A DNA stretch of 64,000 nucleotides from positions 558,001 to 622,000 of the forward strand of contig CAADRB010000053.1 in NCBI GenBank assembly GCA_900708905.1. The letters run 5' to 3'. The notes below the pieces were generated by a model. The model ran no database searches. It worked only from the letters and a program-made list of their open reading frames with translations, and was not told the DNA's origin. Every line of letters starts with the position of its first letter. The stretch's first letter is position 1. The DNA is from Hymenolepis diminuta (taxonomy: Eukaryota; Platyhelminthes; Cestoda; Cyclophyllidea; Hymenolepididae). The position numbers and the translations under genes are program-made. Below are positions 38,301 to 51,578 of this stretch, piece by piece.

Positions 38301-41300
38301 TTCGTTTCTCTAGATCTATCAAAGCTTGTTCCCGAAGTTTCCAGGACCGACTATAAAACATTTTAACCTAAAAAGAACAGAGTCAGAACACGCCAATTTA
38401 TCACCACTTACAAAGAATATGCTATGATAGATTTTCAAAAAATTAAGATCAACAAAGATTAAGCGTATTTTGCGTGACAACGTGTTTAAATGATATGGAT
38501 TTTGGAATTCGACGCATTTCAGTTTCAAATTAGAACCTAAAGCTGCGATGACGTGAACGTTTTATCGACTTATTCACTGAACGCCTCGATGTCAGACCTT
38601 TTCTTTGGATTAATTAGACACAAAACCCATGACACAAAAGTCAAGACAACCAGGACAAAGGAAAACGAGGTAGATATCAGAATCGTTTATTGACTTCTAA
38701 ACGCTTTAACGCCGAAACCACAAATATTTAATCAAGTTATCTTCCCTGTGGTCATCATATTTTACTTTTACTACTCTAAGTTAATGGACAACTGAAATTC
38801 CTCAAGATAATAACAATAAGAAATAAAGTCGATGTATAGTTACAATATTTTCAAAAGCAGAAAAATTAATACTTATTTTCCTATCCATCTTCAAGTCTTT
38901 AATTTGATTTTCAACACTTAAATTCATGAATCGGGTGAAAAATAGCGTGATAGATGCTGACTGGACGATAGTTGTTCATTTGTACCTGTTAATAGCAAAT
39001 TTAAAGCAATTTGGTTTTGAGATAGATTCTTTTTTCTAACTTATGAGCAGTATCGTTCTTGTTGGCCCAAGACATATCACAACCAAAATATGGGTGGTTA
39101 TAATAACGCGGTACCATCATACCAATCAGAGAACAGTTCTAACAGGAAGCAGGCGAGCTTGTTTCCAACTATTACTTCCCTAAAAGTATGCCTACAGCTG
39201 ACAATAAAACACGAAATTGTTGATTCATCCTAAACATATACAATTATTTCGTAACAAATTGACTTTCATTAAAACAGAAGTTTTAAGAATTGATTTAAAA
39301 TCATATGTTTTTGTATGTTTTGCGTATATTTATTTCTCGAACAAATATAGTGCAATGGAAAAAAAGGCTTAAGAAAACAATTCTCTCTAGCGGCGATGCA
39401 GTCGATATGGATTTTTGAACACGTTTATGAAAAGTCTTAATTATCCTATGAATAAACTCTACCCCCACGGTGTGCACATCTTAGAAAACCATTTAGACAA
39501 ATTATCTAATCAGACTGATAGGAATATATCAAATAACAAGATTTCTCTACTCTATCTATTCTTTTTTGAAGCAGTCTGATATTAGCTCAATAATATTGAT
39601 GATAAGCACTACAATACAATGTAATCTAGACCGAATTGGAAGGCCAACTCCCCCTCCCCCCGTCCCCAGAAGGTTTAAAAAACATTGTTCTGTTATACTT
39701 GCCAAATATAACAGATAAGAAATGAGAATTAGATGGAAAGATTGATAACTTACTAAAGGAAGACCAACGACATCAATAGCAGTTCCCGCTTGTCGCAGCA
39801 TAGCCTCAGACAATTCCTGGCTATGCTTTTCACTATCCTTTTCCGGAGACGGTTTTTCTTCTGCAGCCAATGGCTCCTGATTACTACTTCCACTGCTATG
39901 AGTACTATTATTCAACTGTTTCTTCATCAGCGCTGGCAGCGGTCTTTCATCCACCGAGCTATGCCATTGACGCGGTTGAAATGCACTGCCCCCACTGCTT
40001 CTCGATGAATTCGATGAATCGACCTCCTGTTCATCCCGTTCATAACCGTGTTCCAATTCATCTTGTCTTTCAATTGAATGACGAAGATTATCTTGCTGCA
40101 TAGAGGCTATGATAAAACAAGGTAAAGAGAATTTAATAGTAATAAAGATAAGAGAAGAAAAGCGAGTGCCGTATTTTCTGTGTATAGTGAACACTGCGTA
40201 ACAACGATGAACAGAAAAATGATTCAAGCTTACTCATTGACTTTGGAGGTGGCTAAATATTAAGTAAGTCCATTAAAACCTTAACCAGAATGACGCATGA
40301 TTCTTTTAATAATATGTTCAAAATTTACCCCAATAGATCTAGGGTAATGTTGAGAACGCGTTCCCGCACTGAGTAAGGCATCTAGATCAATATTTCGAGC
40401 CATTTCTTCACGAATTTGATGGATCTGCTCCTTCTTCTCCTTGGCTTCTTCGTAATTCTCGATTTTTGCAGCTTCTTGTTTCTCGAATTCTAGGCGGCAG
40501 ATCTTTTCACTTGCCTTGAAAAAAGCCATAATAAAATAGCAGTATTAATGATGTTGTTTTAATACCGAAATTATTATTAAGAATACGGTTGGATTTGTTA
40601 ACATGGACTCAAATAAAACCCGTGTACGTCCAGTTGCTAATACATTTGGGAATTACTAAGACTGTCAAACTGACGAATTTCTCCTTCAATCGTCTTTGTT
40701 TCAATCAGAATTTCTCGAGTGCTGAGGAGAATATTCACTTGATAGTTATGTCGCTGATATCCAATTTAGTAGCATCCAGTTTATAATGCGTCTAAACCGG
40801 GACTAATGCGAACCCACATATTAGTTAAATGGTCAAAGAACGCATATACATTTAAGTTGTGACCAAGTGAAAAAAATTAGGAAATAAATCACAAATAATG
40901 CTGGAGGACAGCTGAAAACTTCCTTTAAGAAACCTTGCTATGGACTATTCCCAAAAAATGATAAGAGGATATTGGTGGACCGATCACCACAAATCTGCAA
41001 AGATGGTTCACCAAATAACAGACTCCCTTGTTCAGTAGAAAAAGGAGTGGACGTAAAATCACATGAAGCCATACCTTATCGACTTTTCTTTACGAAGAAC
41101 AAAACTAATAAGCTGAGATAAACATTAAATCGAAAATTCGATGTGAAAGTACATAGCATGATGATTCTGGAATTCAGAAGAAATGGAAATCTTGTGGTTC
41201 CCCAAAGCTCACTCATGTTCTCTTCATTTTCTCTCGTTAAAACTGATGCTTCCTTCTTATTCACGCGCTTTCGGATGCTTTGAAATGAATCAATGTTAAA

Positions 41301-42594
41301 CGTATGTTTATGCTTCGCCGTGAGTAATAAGAAAAAACAAGACAAAATAGGAGGTATGAAAGAGAACGGAATAACCATCCCTTTTGATCTACAGGTGAAA
41401 GTTATTTCCCATATATTATATTTGTTTGATGTTCAAATGGGCGGAATGATAGCAGGGTTTGATGGGAGAATTATCAAGAGACTGTATGTACCTCCATTAT
41501 GTCCTCAATCATTCACAGATATTTATGCCTACTTCAGATTATGCATCATTTCGCTCTTAGTAAATAAAGAGTAAGGAGTTCGGGTTTTTCATCCCCGGTT
41601 ATTATCACTATTATTAATCAAGCCCAAGTCTTTCTGTTCAATAGTCTCGAGGATAAACCGAAGTGGTTACTGATTCAATCTTAATAGGAGATAAAAAGGG
41701 CATTTCTTAAAATACAAAAGAAAAACGGACTCACATTTTGAATATATCGAATGGCATCCCGAGTCTTCTTCGCCATATCAAAATTTTCTTCTAAAAGAAA
41801 AAATTGTCACAATAAGTGAATTATGCATATAATATTTTATAAATATTTTTTTACTTACGACGTGCATATTCTAATTTATGATGCTCCAATTGTCGAATTA
41901 CATCGCTTAATTGGGGATCCTGGTATATATCAAATGCAAGATCATCCAATGGGGAGATGTTTTTAACACTAAAAAGTATCCAACTGGGAAAAAATGTAGA
42001 CGTACCTATCAGCTGAAAATGCATTTAAGTTCACATTACTAGGCAATAAATTCTCCATATCTCCAATAAAATTCAGAGCTATAATGCTAATTTGATTGTA
42101 AGGATTTTCAGTATTGGCAAAATTTTTGTAAAGAAATATTTGAAAATATGTTCCTTTCGCATCAATATGGACAGATTTAAGCTCTCTCGCTTTAAAGTTG
42201 GTTGCCTCATTGTTCGAAAGCTCAACATGTCTGAAAAATATTACAAATAAGAAAAAGGCAATTCATACCCAAGCCTTTGAAATGTGGAGGTATCCATATT
42301 AAATGTATCATTTCCATAAGAATCTCCAACGAAAAATTCCACCTTTGAAGCTGCCAGATTTGCAAGTTATGAAATCATAAAAAACATACCAATCAAATAC
42401 TGATGGGAAAGAATTTGTATTTTCCGGATTCTTGAGGGCCTTTCCAACTCGACAACAATTTGCTGCGGATATGGACAGTTTTTGGCACTTCTCCACCCTT
42501 TAGTGCTAGGTGAGATATGATTCAACTCTCGAGCAGGAAACTGATCATCCTGACTTGTAATGTGCAAAATCCTAAACTTTATTTTGTGAAGCAT
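32344..42594 (-). CDS. CEP104: Centrosomal/ciliary-tip protein CEP104
   Basis: Predicted 887-aa microtubule-plus-end and cilium-tip protein (human about 925 aa). Exons 5' to 3': 42594-42390, 42350-42269, 42230-42006, 41968-41859, 41790-41735, 40514-40329, 40252-40234, 40106-39754, 38367-38185, 37807-37604, 37505-37305, 35349-35155, 35061-34777, 33549-33264, 32417-32344. Residues 1-170 form the family's N-terminal jelly-roll region (FPARELNHISPSTKGW, RELKSVHIDA). About 175-280 is coiled coil (FDIYQDPQLSDVIRQLE). A low-complexity Ser/Gln/Glu linker containing ERPLPAL follows, then a TOG-like helical array (about 413-640, with LLQRTGDSSFRIRD). The C-terminus from C734 is a Cys/His zinc-binding region (CIFCGE, CPNCKQ, RCERC, RCPLCH). 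Exon 7 is a 19-nt microexon. A fallback model reads exon 6 on to a GTTAAG donor near 40281 and skips it. Cilia in flatworms make this gene expected. The Cep104 family match is strong by motif. Confidence 0.93.
35957..36005 (-). repeat. SINE-family tail fragment
   Basis: The segment agcaacacttgacttgagta followed by gaagaaggtat matches the tail region at 18894-18918. It lies in intron 11 of CEP104. The rest of the element is missing or unrecognisable. Confidence 0.55.
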
Positions 42595-45500
42595 GGTTCC
42601 GCTATTCGCAAAATAAAAAATGGCTTGCTTTAGATATTATTTTGCAATTCTAGTTATGAAGAGTAAAATGAAATTAATTTCACAATACTTTAAAAATATT
42701 AATTAATGCATTATCAAATATATTTGTGCAAAAAGAGATTTCTTACAAAATTAACCAATTACAGGCATAGAAACACAAACCTCAACAAAGAAATAATAGT
42801 ACGGCGTATTCGTATATTCGCTCTTATAGGTAAACACTATGTGATAAAGATAAACGAACAATTTAAAAAGCTAATTTTATCATACCACATTGTGCATTTT
42901 CATGTCATGAGATGATTTAACGTACCAAATAATAAATGAACATTGCAAATTCGCAACTTTTGATATTTTACTGATCTACAGATTAATTCAATTACTAATC
43001 ACAAGATTTTTTTACGAATTTGGCTAGATGTTTAATAATACGTGATTTAGGATGAAACAAGTTTCCCCTAAATGTGTAAACATAACACACATTGAAGCAG
43101 TTCTGATCTTTTATGGTGTCTCTTAAATCAACCAAAGAACAAAATACTTGCATTTTTAAGATAGCATATCACCCGATTCTGTGTATCATATTACAAATTG
43201 TATTCTAAGGAAGGCAATTATTATATAAGTGTTGCTTTCAAAAGCCTAATTTTTATCCCTTTTGGACAGAATATTATAACTTTTCTTAAATGCAAATAAA
43301 TCACGCCAGTGATTATTTTCGTGCTAACCGGATACTGATGGGTATGAATGATTTATGCTTCAAATTTCTGGAATTTTTCCGAATTTGAATAATCGCAGTT
43401 ATGAAATACCTAATCGTATTTTTGTTTTCCATTTCCTGGTTAAATATTTCCAATCATCATTGTTGCTAAACTACTAAATAGGTTTATTCAAATTAAAATT
43501 TAAATGAAATGCGGAAAAGGTAATCAAACGACATTCGCTAACGAGTCGTGGTGTTATTTTTTGTTACTTTTCATCGTTTCATCAGAGATTTTTAACAAGG
43601 AAATGAAAATTTGATTGTCGAAGAAGGATCAAACCAAGCATGAATAAAAAAGGAATGAGTCTTTCAAAATTACACTTACAAAATGCTGCAACAAGTTTGT
43701 GCAGAAATTGACACCTTCCAAAAGACATGTCACTGATGAATTCCTGTGCGTGTGATATTTATGAGCGAATTACCTCTGAAGGGAGAGTTTTGTTCGATAG
43801 AACAGGGAAAAAACATTTTCACTCGTAAACTTCAAACATCTACATGCTCCGTATTGTGCAGTAAATTGGCCTAACGGGCGGTTTTCGAAGGAATAAAACT
43901 TTTGACTGAGTAAACAAGAAGCGAATAATTGCTCATTATTATCATATGCGTCTTTAAATAATTTCACTTTATATTAAATAACGTAATTGCATAATTGTTA
44001 TACCTCGATCTATTTAAAAGCAGTGACTAATTGTCTTATCAAAAATGTTTATTTGAATTCCTTCATTTCTATTAATTTTTTCGGATGTGAGTGAATTCAG
44101 GCATTGTGGTGGGAATCTGTAATTAAGAAGTTATGGCTTGAATAGTAGATGAATTAGAACTTAGAAGTAACTAAATTTATAACCAAATGCTAAGTTTTAA
44201 CATAATTTACGGCAATACTGAGTAGATTGAAGCTTTAGGCGTTAAGTATTAATGAAGTCAAATCTATTTATCCTATCAATGAATTTGTCGAAGTTTTGCA
44301 TATATATCCATGTTAAAGATAAAGGATAAGGAAATCGGGATTAAATTCGACGAATATTAAGGACAAATAAAAATATGGTGTAATATAGACAGCCTCTGAT
44401 ACAAACGATATCGTAGTCAGAAAACAGCGTTATAGAGCAATCAGAATCAGACGAGTTTTACTTCGTCTGAATTCAAGATTTATCAGATTATTCACTATTT
44501 ACTTAATGGGTATGATTTGTTATTTCATGATTTGGCGTTCTACAGCCTAGACTTCAAGATATGCTTCAGAGGTTCGTATGTCTCGGCTAATGCGCAGGAT
44601 GCTCAAGGATGGTTACCCCGGAGAATGAATTAAGAGACTCGTCCACTTCACATGGGTTAATGTCGGTAGGGTATTTTAAATTTGATATTTTTAGGGAGAA
44701 GACCGGAGCTTAGAAATTGACAATGTGAGGTAGATAACCTTATTAAGATATCGCTCTTCTCAGCGTGAATGAAGAGCATCAAAAATATAGAGAATAGAAT
44801 GAACATTTTGTATCTCACTGACAGTGAAATATATTCTATCTCAAGGATATAAACCTAGAAATTTCAAATGTTAACTGAAATATTTATATTGTTTATTACA
44901 TAAATGCAGGTAATACTCCCTTAAATGTCTTCATTGTAATTCTTCGAATTGAAATTGTATCATAAGATGATAGAATAAAAGTCTAAAACAAAGCCACTGA
45001 GACGGGAGCAGAAAAGAGAAAAGAAAGAGCCGGTCTGACATTCTACATAGTGGAGTGCATTTTTATTTGCTATGCATCCCATTGTCCAATTCGTACACTC
45101 AATACGATCTTTAAGTAAATGAACTAGTTGCAGTTGCCAAATTATACACACAAACGTTTTACTGCCCGTAAAGTTATAGGTAATTAACCATGACTCGGGA
45201 GAAGTGAAGAGAAACATATTAATTTTATTTTCTAACTCGCCACAAACAAGACAGAAAGAGAATTTGAAGTAAACAATTACCTTAGGAGAGTCTAAAGAAG
45301 GCCTTTTCTCGTAGATAGTTTGTTAAAGGAGTTTAAATCTGGCAAAAAACAGAAATAAAATCTACTATGCTGAATAAAATAAAGTTACTTGAGGAAAACA
45401 AGCATACATTGCGGTTTGAACAAATCGAAATTTAGTTTTTCTGGGGTTAGACAAGTGGACAAATAGATTGCTGAAACAGTTAACATTGAATATACACCAG

Positions 45501-48500
45501 TCTTAAATTTACTTCCTAATTTCTGCTGTATCATTATTATTATTTATTAAGAAGCCTATTAGAGTGTTTTCAATTCATTAGAGCAGAACTCCGCGTGCAC
45601 TGGATTATCAGTTATTGGTTTTCCACGCCATATGCCGGAATATGCGATCCTACCGCTGATACACTTTGCCTAGCATGGAAATCAATTGTATTTCTTGCTA
45701 AAATACCGTTTTCGATTTCCAATTTTTTTCCTTTCCATTTACTGAGTCTGAGCAATTGCGGCCATAGCATCACCTAAGCAGGCATTTAATATTACATTAT
45801 ATTAGTGATGGTTTTTACCTTAAGTTTACACTGTTGTCCGAGCACAAAAAGTGTTATTCTATAAGAAAAACCAGCTGAAAGCATTTGTTAGTATGGCGAT
45901 TTCCGAAATACACTAATTTAAATTTAATAAATCTAAATGCTAATTCCACCAAAAAAGTTTTTTTTAAATTTGAAACTCAATTAGGTAACTGCTGCTGAAT
46001 AGAACTCAGTTATCAAATGTAGAATTTTGCGGAAATTGATAGGGAAAATTTAAGGGTCTTCTTAAAAGGCTACAAGTATCCGATCTCTTCACTCTCAAAT
46101 ATAAGAAAATTCATTTGAGAAAGCCAACAATGTAAATGAGTGGGATAAAACTGAGATAGTACGAAACGGAGCGTATGCACAATAAGGGTAAAAGTTGGAA
46201 TGTAATACACAGTTTTTCAATGATTTTAAGTGAAATAAAATCACTTCCTCGTTAAAACGTTAATGATTCAAATTGCCATGAACAGTACATTTTTGAGACA
46301 GATTAATATTTGTAGCGGATAATACACAAATAAGCCTTTGACTAAACCTTTGTAATTCTCTAAGCTGCAGACAAGTACAACTAGCCTCAAGCAGAATCCT
46401 CTAGCATAATTTCCCCTCTACATCCCCGTCAAAAGTTACGAGAATACGGAAAGTATCATGTGAAGAGAGTTTCACTGCATAAATACCCAATATTTGAGCA
46501 TAATTAACACTATATAGCACGAATGTTGATCGCTGATTAGTTGGAGGGCCTCTGCACACACATCCGCTCTTGCTCTATAAGCCATCAGTAACACGTGGCA
46601 CCTTTCCGAATGTTCTAGCGCGCGAGATTCCCTTGGCCAGCTTTTGTAAGATTGTGCCCTTAATACATTCAACTAAAATCAAATAACACTTTTTAAACCC
46701 AAGCTAGGCTGAACATGACCCATTCAGTTGGGAATTGAATGTATGATTACATTGTTGTGATCTTACAACCTATATACTGCTGACTAATTTCCAGCTTTCG
46801 CTAATCGATTTGATACAGATAAAAATATCCACCACTCTGCCTAAACTATGACTCATTCTTCCACCATTAAACAGTTTATTGCCTTGTCCTGACTTTATTT
46901 TTTAATTTTCTTTACAGTCTTCAGCTAGCACATACAACAGTCTCTATCTCCTTCTCTTAGTAAATAAAATCGAATATTTTCAGTCCTCTTGAATAAAGCT
47001 TACAAGCTTCATTCCTCTTGCACTGAATTGTCAATTACTGACTTTCTATAGTTGTACCTGGGATTGCTATCACGGCACTGGTAAAATCGTTAAAGCAATA
47101 ATTGATTAACTTTTTAATCATGTCAAATATATCCATTAAACCTATGAGCTAATTTGTTCCCTTAGTAACTGAACAGCAAATCTTCCTCCCTTCTTCCATC
47201 TACGTCTGATCAATTGTGACCTTGGTGAATGCTCCTATTATCATCATCAAATTTACTCGTCTCTTGGTTGCAAAACCAGAAGTTTGTGAAAACGAGGATA
47301 TTAAAAAGGTTTCTTTGCCCTGCACTGTCGGCAACAAAGTGGAAGCTACTGTAATAATAATATCATTTTACGGCTTATTCGGGATTGCTAATTTTTCGGC
47401 TATGTCAAGTGAAAAAAAGAGAAATTTGATATATAACGTAGAAGGATGTAAAGTAAGCAGATCAAATGCGAAGAGTATAAGTTGAGAATGATGATTAATC
47501 AACGAGTAACTATAAGGTTATATGGCTCTTTTACATCTGTGACTTTTTAAAACAGATTAACCATATATTCCTTTTCACTAATATGGTTAAAATTCCTTGA
47601 GTGAAGCTCTGCTAAATTAAAAATTTTAGCTACAAAATCTCTGCTATTTCATAAATGTAAGAAGTGGAATATCATGTAAGATTATTTGCCTTATCAATTA
47701 TTGGAAGAGAAAGTGAAATTATTCGACAAGATTGATCCATTTGAATTAATAATACCAGTCCATAAGCACTGAACATCGTAAATAAACCTGTGTCACAATT
47801 CAGGGGACGAATAGTGAAATTTGAATTTTGGAATGTGGGCTGCCCATTTATTAAATATCGTGCAACTCGAGTCTAAAAACTAAGTGAAGAAAGACTCCAT
47901 GTTGCTCTCTGTATCTTTTTTATTTCCTCCCATTGGTCATTTGTTGGACTTACGATTTTTCGATGTCATTTGTCTATCACAATTAAAAATTGAAATTTTT
48001 TTACTGTGGGCAGTAATGATAAAAGCATAATAATTAGTATTGAAAGTGGTGGGTTCTCAGACCATTCTGGCTCTTTATCATCAAATTCAAGGTGTGAAAA
48101 TCAGTTTCGAGATCGAATTCGTCAGATTAGTAGACTGTGTGAGTGTCAAGGTGAGGAGGAGTACAAAATTAATAATTCGGAAAAATATTTCGAATCAGCG
48201 ATGATGAAATCAATGTGATGTTTACTGTTATACCGCAACTTAGAACGTATCACGTTGATTATGCTTTTAAAAATACACAGGAAACCTCGTTTTAGCATTC
48301 GACATGATTACGTTTATTTAGCAGAGAACTATCATTCCTTCGGAATGGTTATGCGTGCTAATGGTTAATCAGAAAAAATATACCTACGCTCTCCGTTACA
48401 GTCTCACGATGTTTTGCGTAACTTGAATGTACGAAAAAATGTTCGTAAAGCTATTTCTGATATGCCTTTGATACTGAGTCTTTTAATTTTATCAAATTAA

Positions 48501-51119
48501 GAAGGAAATCGCTGGTTTACTTTTCTCTCTCTCTCTTTGTAATGTTTCATTAAAATGTTTCTGCCTCTTCATTTATAAACCGAACCTATCTAGAAAAATA
48601 GCTTAGCATTTTTCTGACAAGTTATATGCTAAGGCGCAAATATTACTTAAACGTGGGAAAAATATTTATTTAATACCTCCTCTTGAGAAGAGGTATTTTT
48701 ATTAATAATGTTCATTATATTTTCCATAAATACAGTACATTACATCGTTGGCCCTTTTTCATGTTTCTAAATCATAGTTTCATTGGTTTTATGCTTTACT
48801 GATTTGTGTCTTCTTCCACTTTCTTCTCTCTTATCTGAAATGGGAATGTCAGACTTGTAGATCGTACAGTTGTGACAAATGTAAATCAAATTTAGAATCT
48901 TGAAAAGAGGTCAGATCAATGATGGTCCGTGTCTTAATTTTAATGGCACCAGCACTAAATTGGATTGTTTAGTTTAATGAATCAAACTCAGGAATGGAAC
49001 TACACAGTAAAATGCTACGGATGTAGAAATAGCACACAAATATGGAAGAGCTCTCCGAAGCACATGAATTAGAATTACTGCATGACATTATTCAAATTTC
49101 TGTTATCTTGAAAGATAGGGATGACGAAACAGATTTGTGTTCAGTAGAAAATCGACACTAAAAACAAGCACTTCCAAAGGAATTTGGGTAACCCTTGTTA
49201 ATATAAACAAGGATTTATAAATGCATTCAGACGTGTGGAAGAACATTAAAAAGAATAAAGTTAAGCATTTTCAACTCCACAAATCGTATCAAATTAATGA
49301 GTTTGATAGGGGAGCTGTGGCTATTAATATTGTATTTAGTACAGGGAGTAGAAATCTAGCAAATCTCCCATCTTCGTTCTTTGATATTTTGTTGACTTGA
49401 AATATTTAAAGACGCTAAATTCCAATTGTATCTAATTTTGAAGTCTGCCAAATATGAGTTTTTACAAAATATCGTATAATTACGTTAGAAGTATTTGAGG
49501 TTTTTAATATCACTTGTTTTATTAGGATCCAAATAAGTTTATATGATTGAATAATGGTTTGACTGAATAGAAGTACGTTGGAGTAAGTTAAGATCTTGTT
49601 GTACCTGCGCACCCTGACTCACTCTCTCTATGTACTCTGCGCTTACCGAATCAGTTGCTCATAAATGAAAAAAAGCAAAAAATCGGTCAATAGCCTGTTC
49701 CTCACAATCCGGATTATTCTAACTCAGTACTAACGCCTCCCTTTTCCCTTCCAATTCCTCTTCCTACTCCTTCCCCCTTTTCCCCTCCCATTCTTCCCCA
49801 CGCGTCCAATACACGTCTGCCCAACCCAAATCTTGGGCTTCTTACTCAAGAAAGGCTCTTGCATCCTGTCAGTCTTAAAGTGATCATAAATTTGATGAGG
49901 AGATATCTAGCCTAACTTTTTCCGGCTCATAAAAATATACTTTTCTTTGAATTAGCGCTACTTAACTCTGCAGTTGGCACAACAAAGAATGTGTCCACAT
50001 ATACTATTCTTTTTTTTTATTAATTGAACATATTTAGCTGTCGTGTCTTGTAATTTATTTCACACGCTAAAGTGATGATTGATTTCTCATTTTCAAATAT
50101 GATGCATGTAGTTATAGAATACAATTCTCCACATTCAACATGATTACGAAGTAACTCCCCACTTCAACCTATATAATGGTTTTATATACAATCACTCTTT
50201 CCTCACTTCTTTAGTGAGTTATCTGCATTATATATGACAATTAAAAATTTATTTTTAATTTTCATTTATAATTTTATCTCCATTCATGCTAAACTAACCT
50301 TGATTATTTTCTCTACCAATGCCTAATTTCACTGTCAACTTTTCAGTCCTCCCCTCTTATTCAGTTACGGTTGTCCAATACATATCTAATCCAACTGACG
50401 TGATTAGGGCTAATCCAGCGTGCTATGCAATGTCTTAGGTTGAGAATTCAGAGACTATCAGTAATTGGAACACCCTTCAGCAATGGACACCCAAAGAGGA
50501 GATTGCTCTTTCAATGCCAGCGATTCAGAACCAGTGAAGTTACTTAAAGGAATATTTGATCATGAATAAAAGTCAGTTTGAGTGAATGTATGAATAAGGG
50601 TATCCGAATACCAGTTAGTTTAAAAATTGTAGTTAAAGTGTCGAACATATACGACCTGGATATCTTGATAATGTAGCTGATCAAACTTCAAAGATATACG
50701 TAAATTATGTAGCCAAACATTTTAAATCATTTAATTAACTCTGCCTGGTCAAATATAAGAAATTTATCTTCTTTGTGTTTTTTTAAAGATTAAAAAGAAA
50801 TTAAGAATGGAACAAAAGACATTTATATAACACTAAAATGATTTAAATTGGCAATAAATAATAATAATAAGCGACAGGCGTAATTTTAATAGAATGTGTC
50901 TTAGTTTATGCTAGCCTTACGAATAGACGGGTAATTATGATGCTCCAATATTGAATTGTCTTAATACTACGAGAATTTTAATAAATACCACAAAATTAAT
51001 AAAATAAATACGAATCAAACTTACTCGACAGGTTTAGCTCACAAATACTCAATTCGTTTGTCTGAGCAAAGGCCGCATTTTGACTGGTGCGTGCAGAGCG
51101 CACATCAAAACGGTTGTAC
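42595..51119. other. 8.5-kb gene-poor intergenic region
   Basis: This separates the CEP104 start from histone H4. I found no gene I can support. It has a cytosine- and pyrimidine-rich stretch at about 49736-49805 and a short CT run at 48523-48534. An 66-codon minus-strand frame at 46472-46672 has an exon-like composition but no recognised homology. The rest is AT-rich. Confidence 0.5.
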
Positions 51120-51127
51120 TATATAAA
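51120..51127 (+). promoter_or_regulatory. TATA box of histone H4
   Basis: TATATAAA lies 79-86 bp before the H4 ATG, leaving room for a short leader, as usual for replication-dependent histone genes. The upstream segment has a GC-rich near-palindrome (gtgcgtgcagagcgcac). Confidence 0.75.
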
Positions 51128-51193
51128 CGGAGTAGTTTGGGTGGGTTGAGCATAACGGAGTTGTTGTGATCCAGTTCTGTATTTCAAGTGTGA

Positions 51194-51517
<324 letters not shown>

Positions 51518-51562
51518 ATCTTTTGACTGTCGCTGTGAAGGATAATTGTAACACGCTCCAAC

Positions 51563-51578
51563 GGCCCTCTTTAGGGCC
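51563..51578 (+). terminator. Histone H4 3' stem-loop
   Basis: GGCCCT-CTTT-AGGGCC is a 6-bp stem with a 4-nt loop, 46 nt after the stop. This is the SLBP-bound 3'-end signal of non-polyadenylated histone mRNA. The loop begins with C where most animals have U. Confidence 0.93.

Noticed and set aside
19242..42594. POLG and CEP104 as one polycistronic unit on the minus strand
   Set aside because: 4.3 kb with repeats separates them, far more than flatworm operon spacing, and CEP104 has its own AATAAA.
47216..48218. ORFs of 89 and 70 codons in the intergenic desert
   Set aside because: They need non-ATG starts and show no recognisable domain or splice context.
49736..49805. Cytosine-rich tract, compared with those near 50340 and 58790
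   Set aside because: Similarity is mainly shared pyrimidine composition; no reliable alignment.
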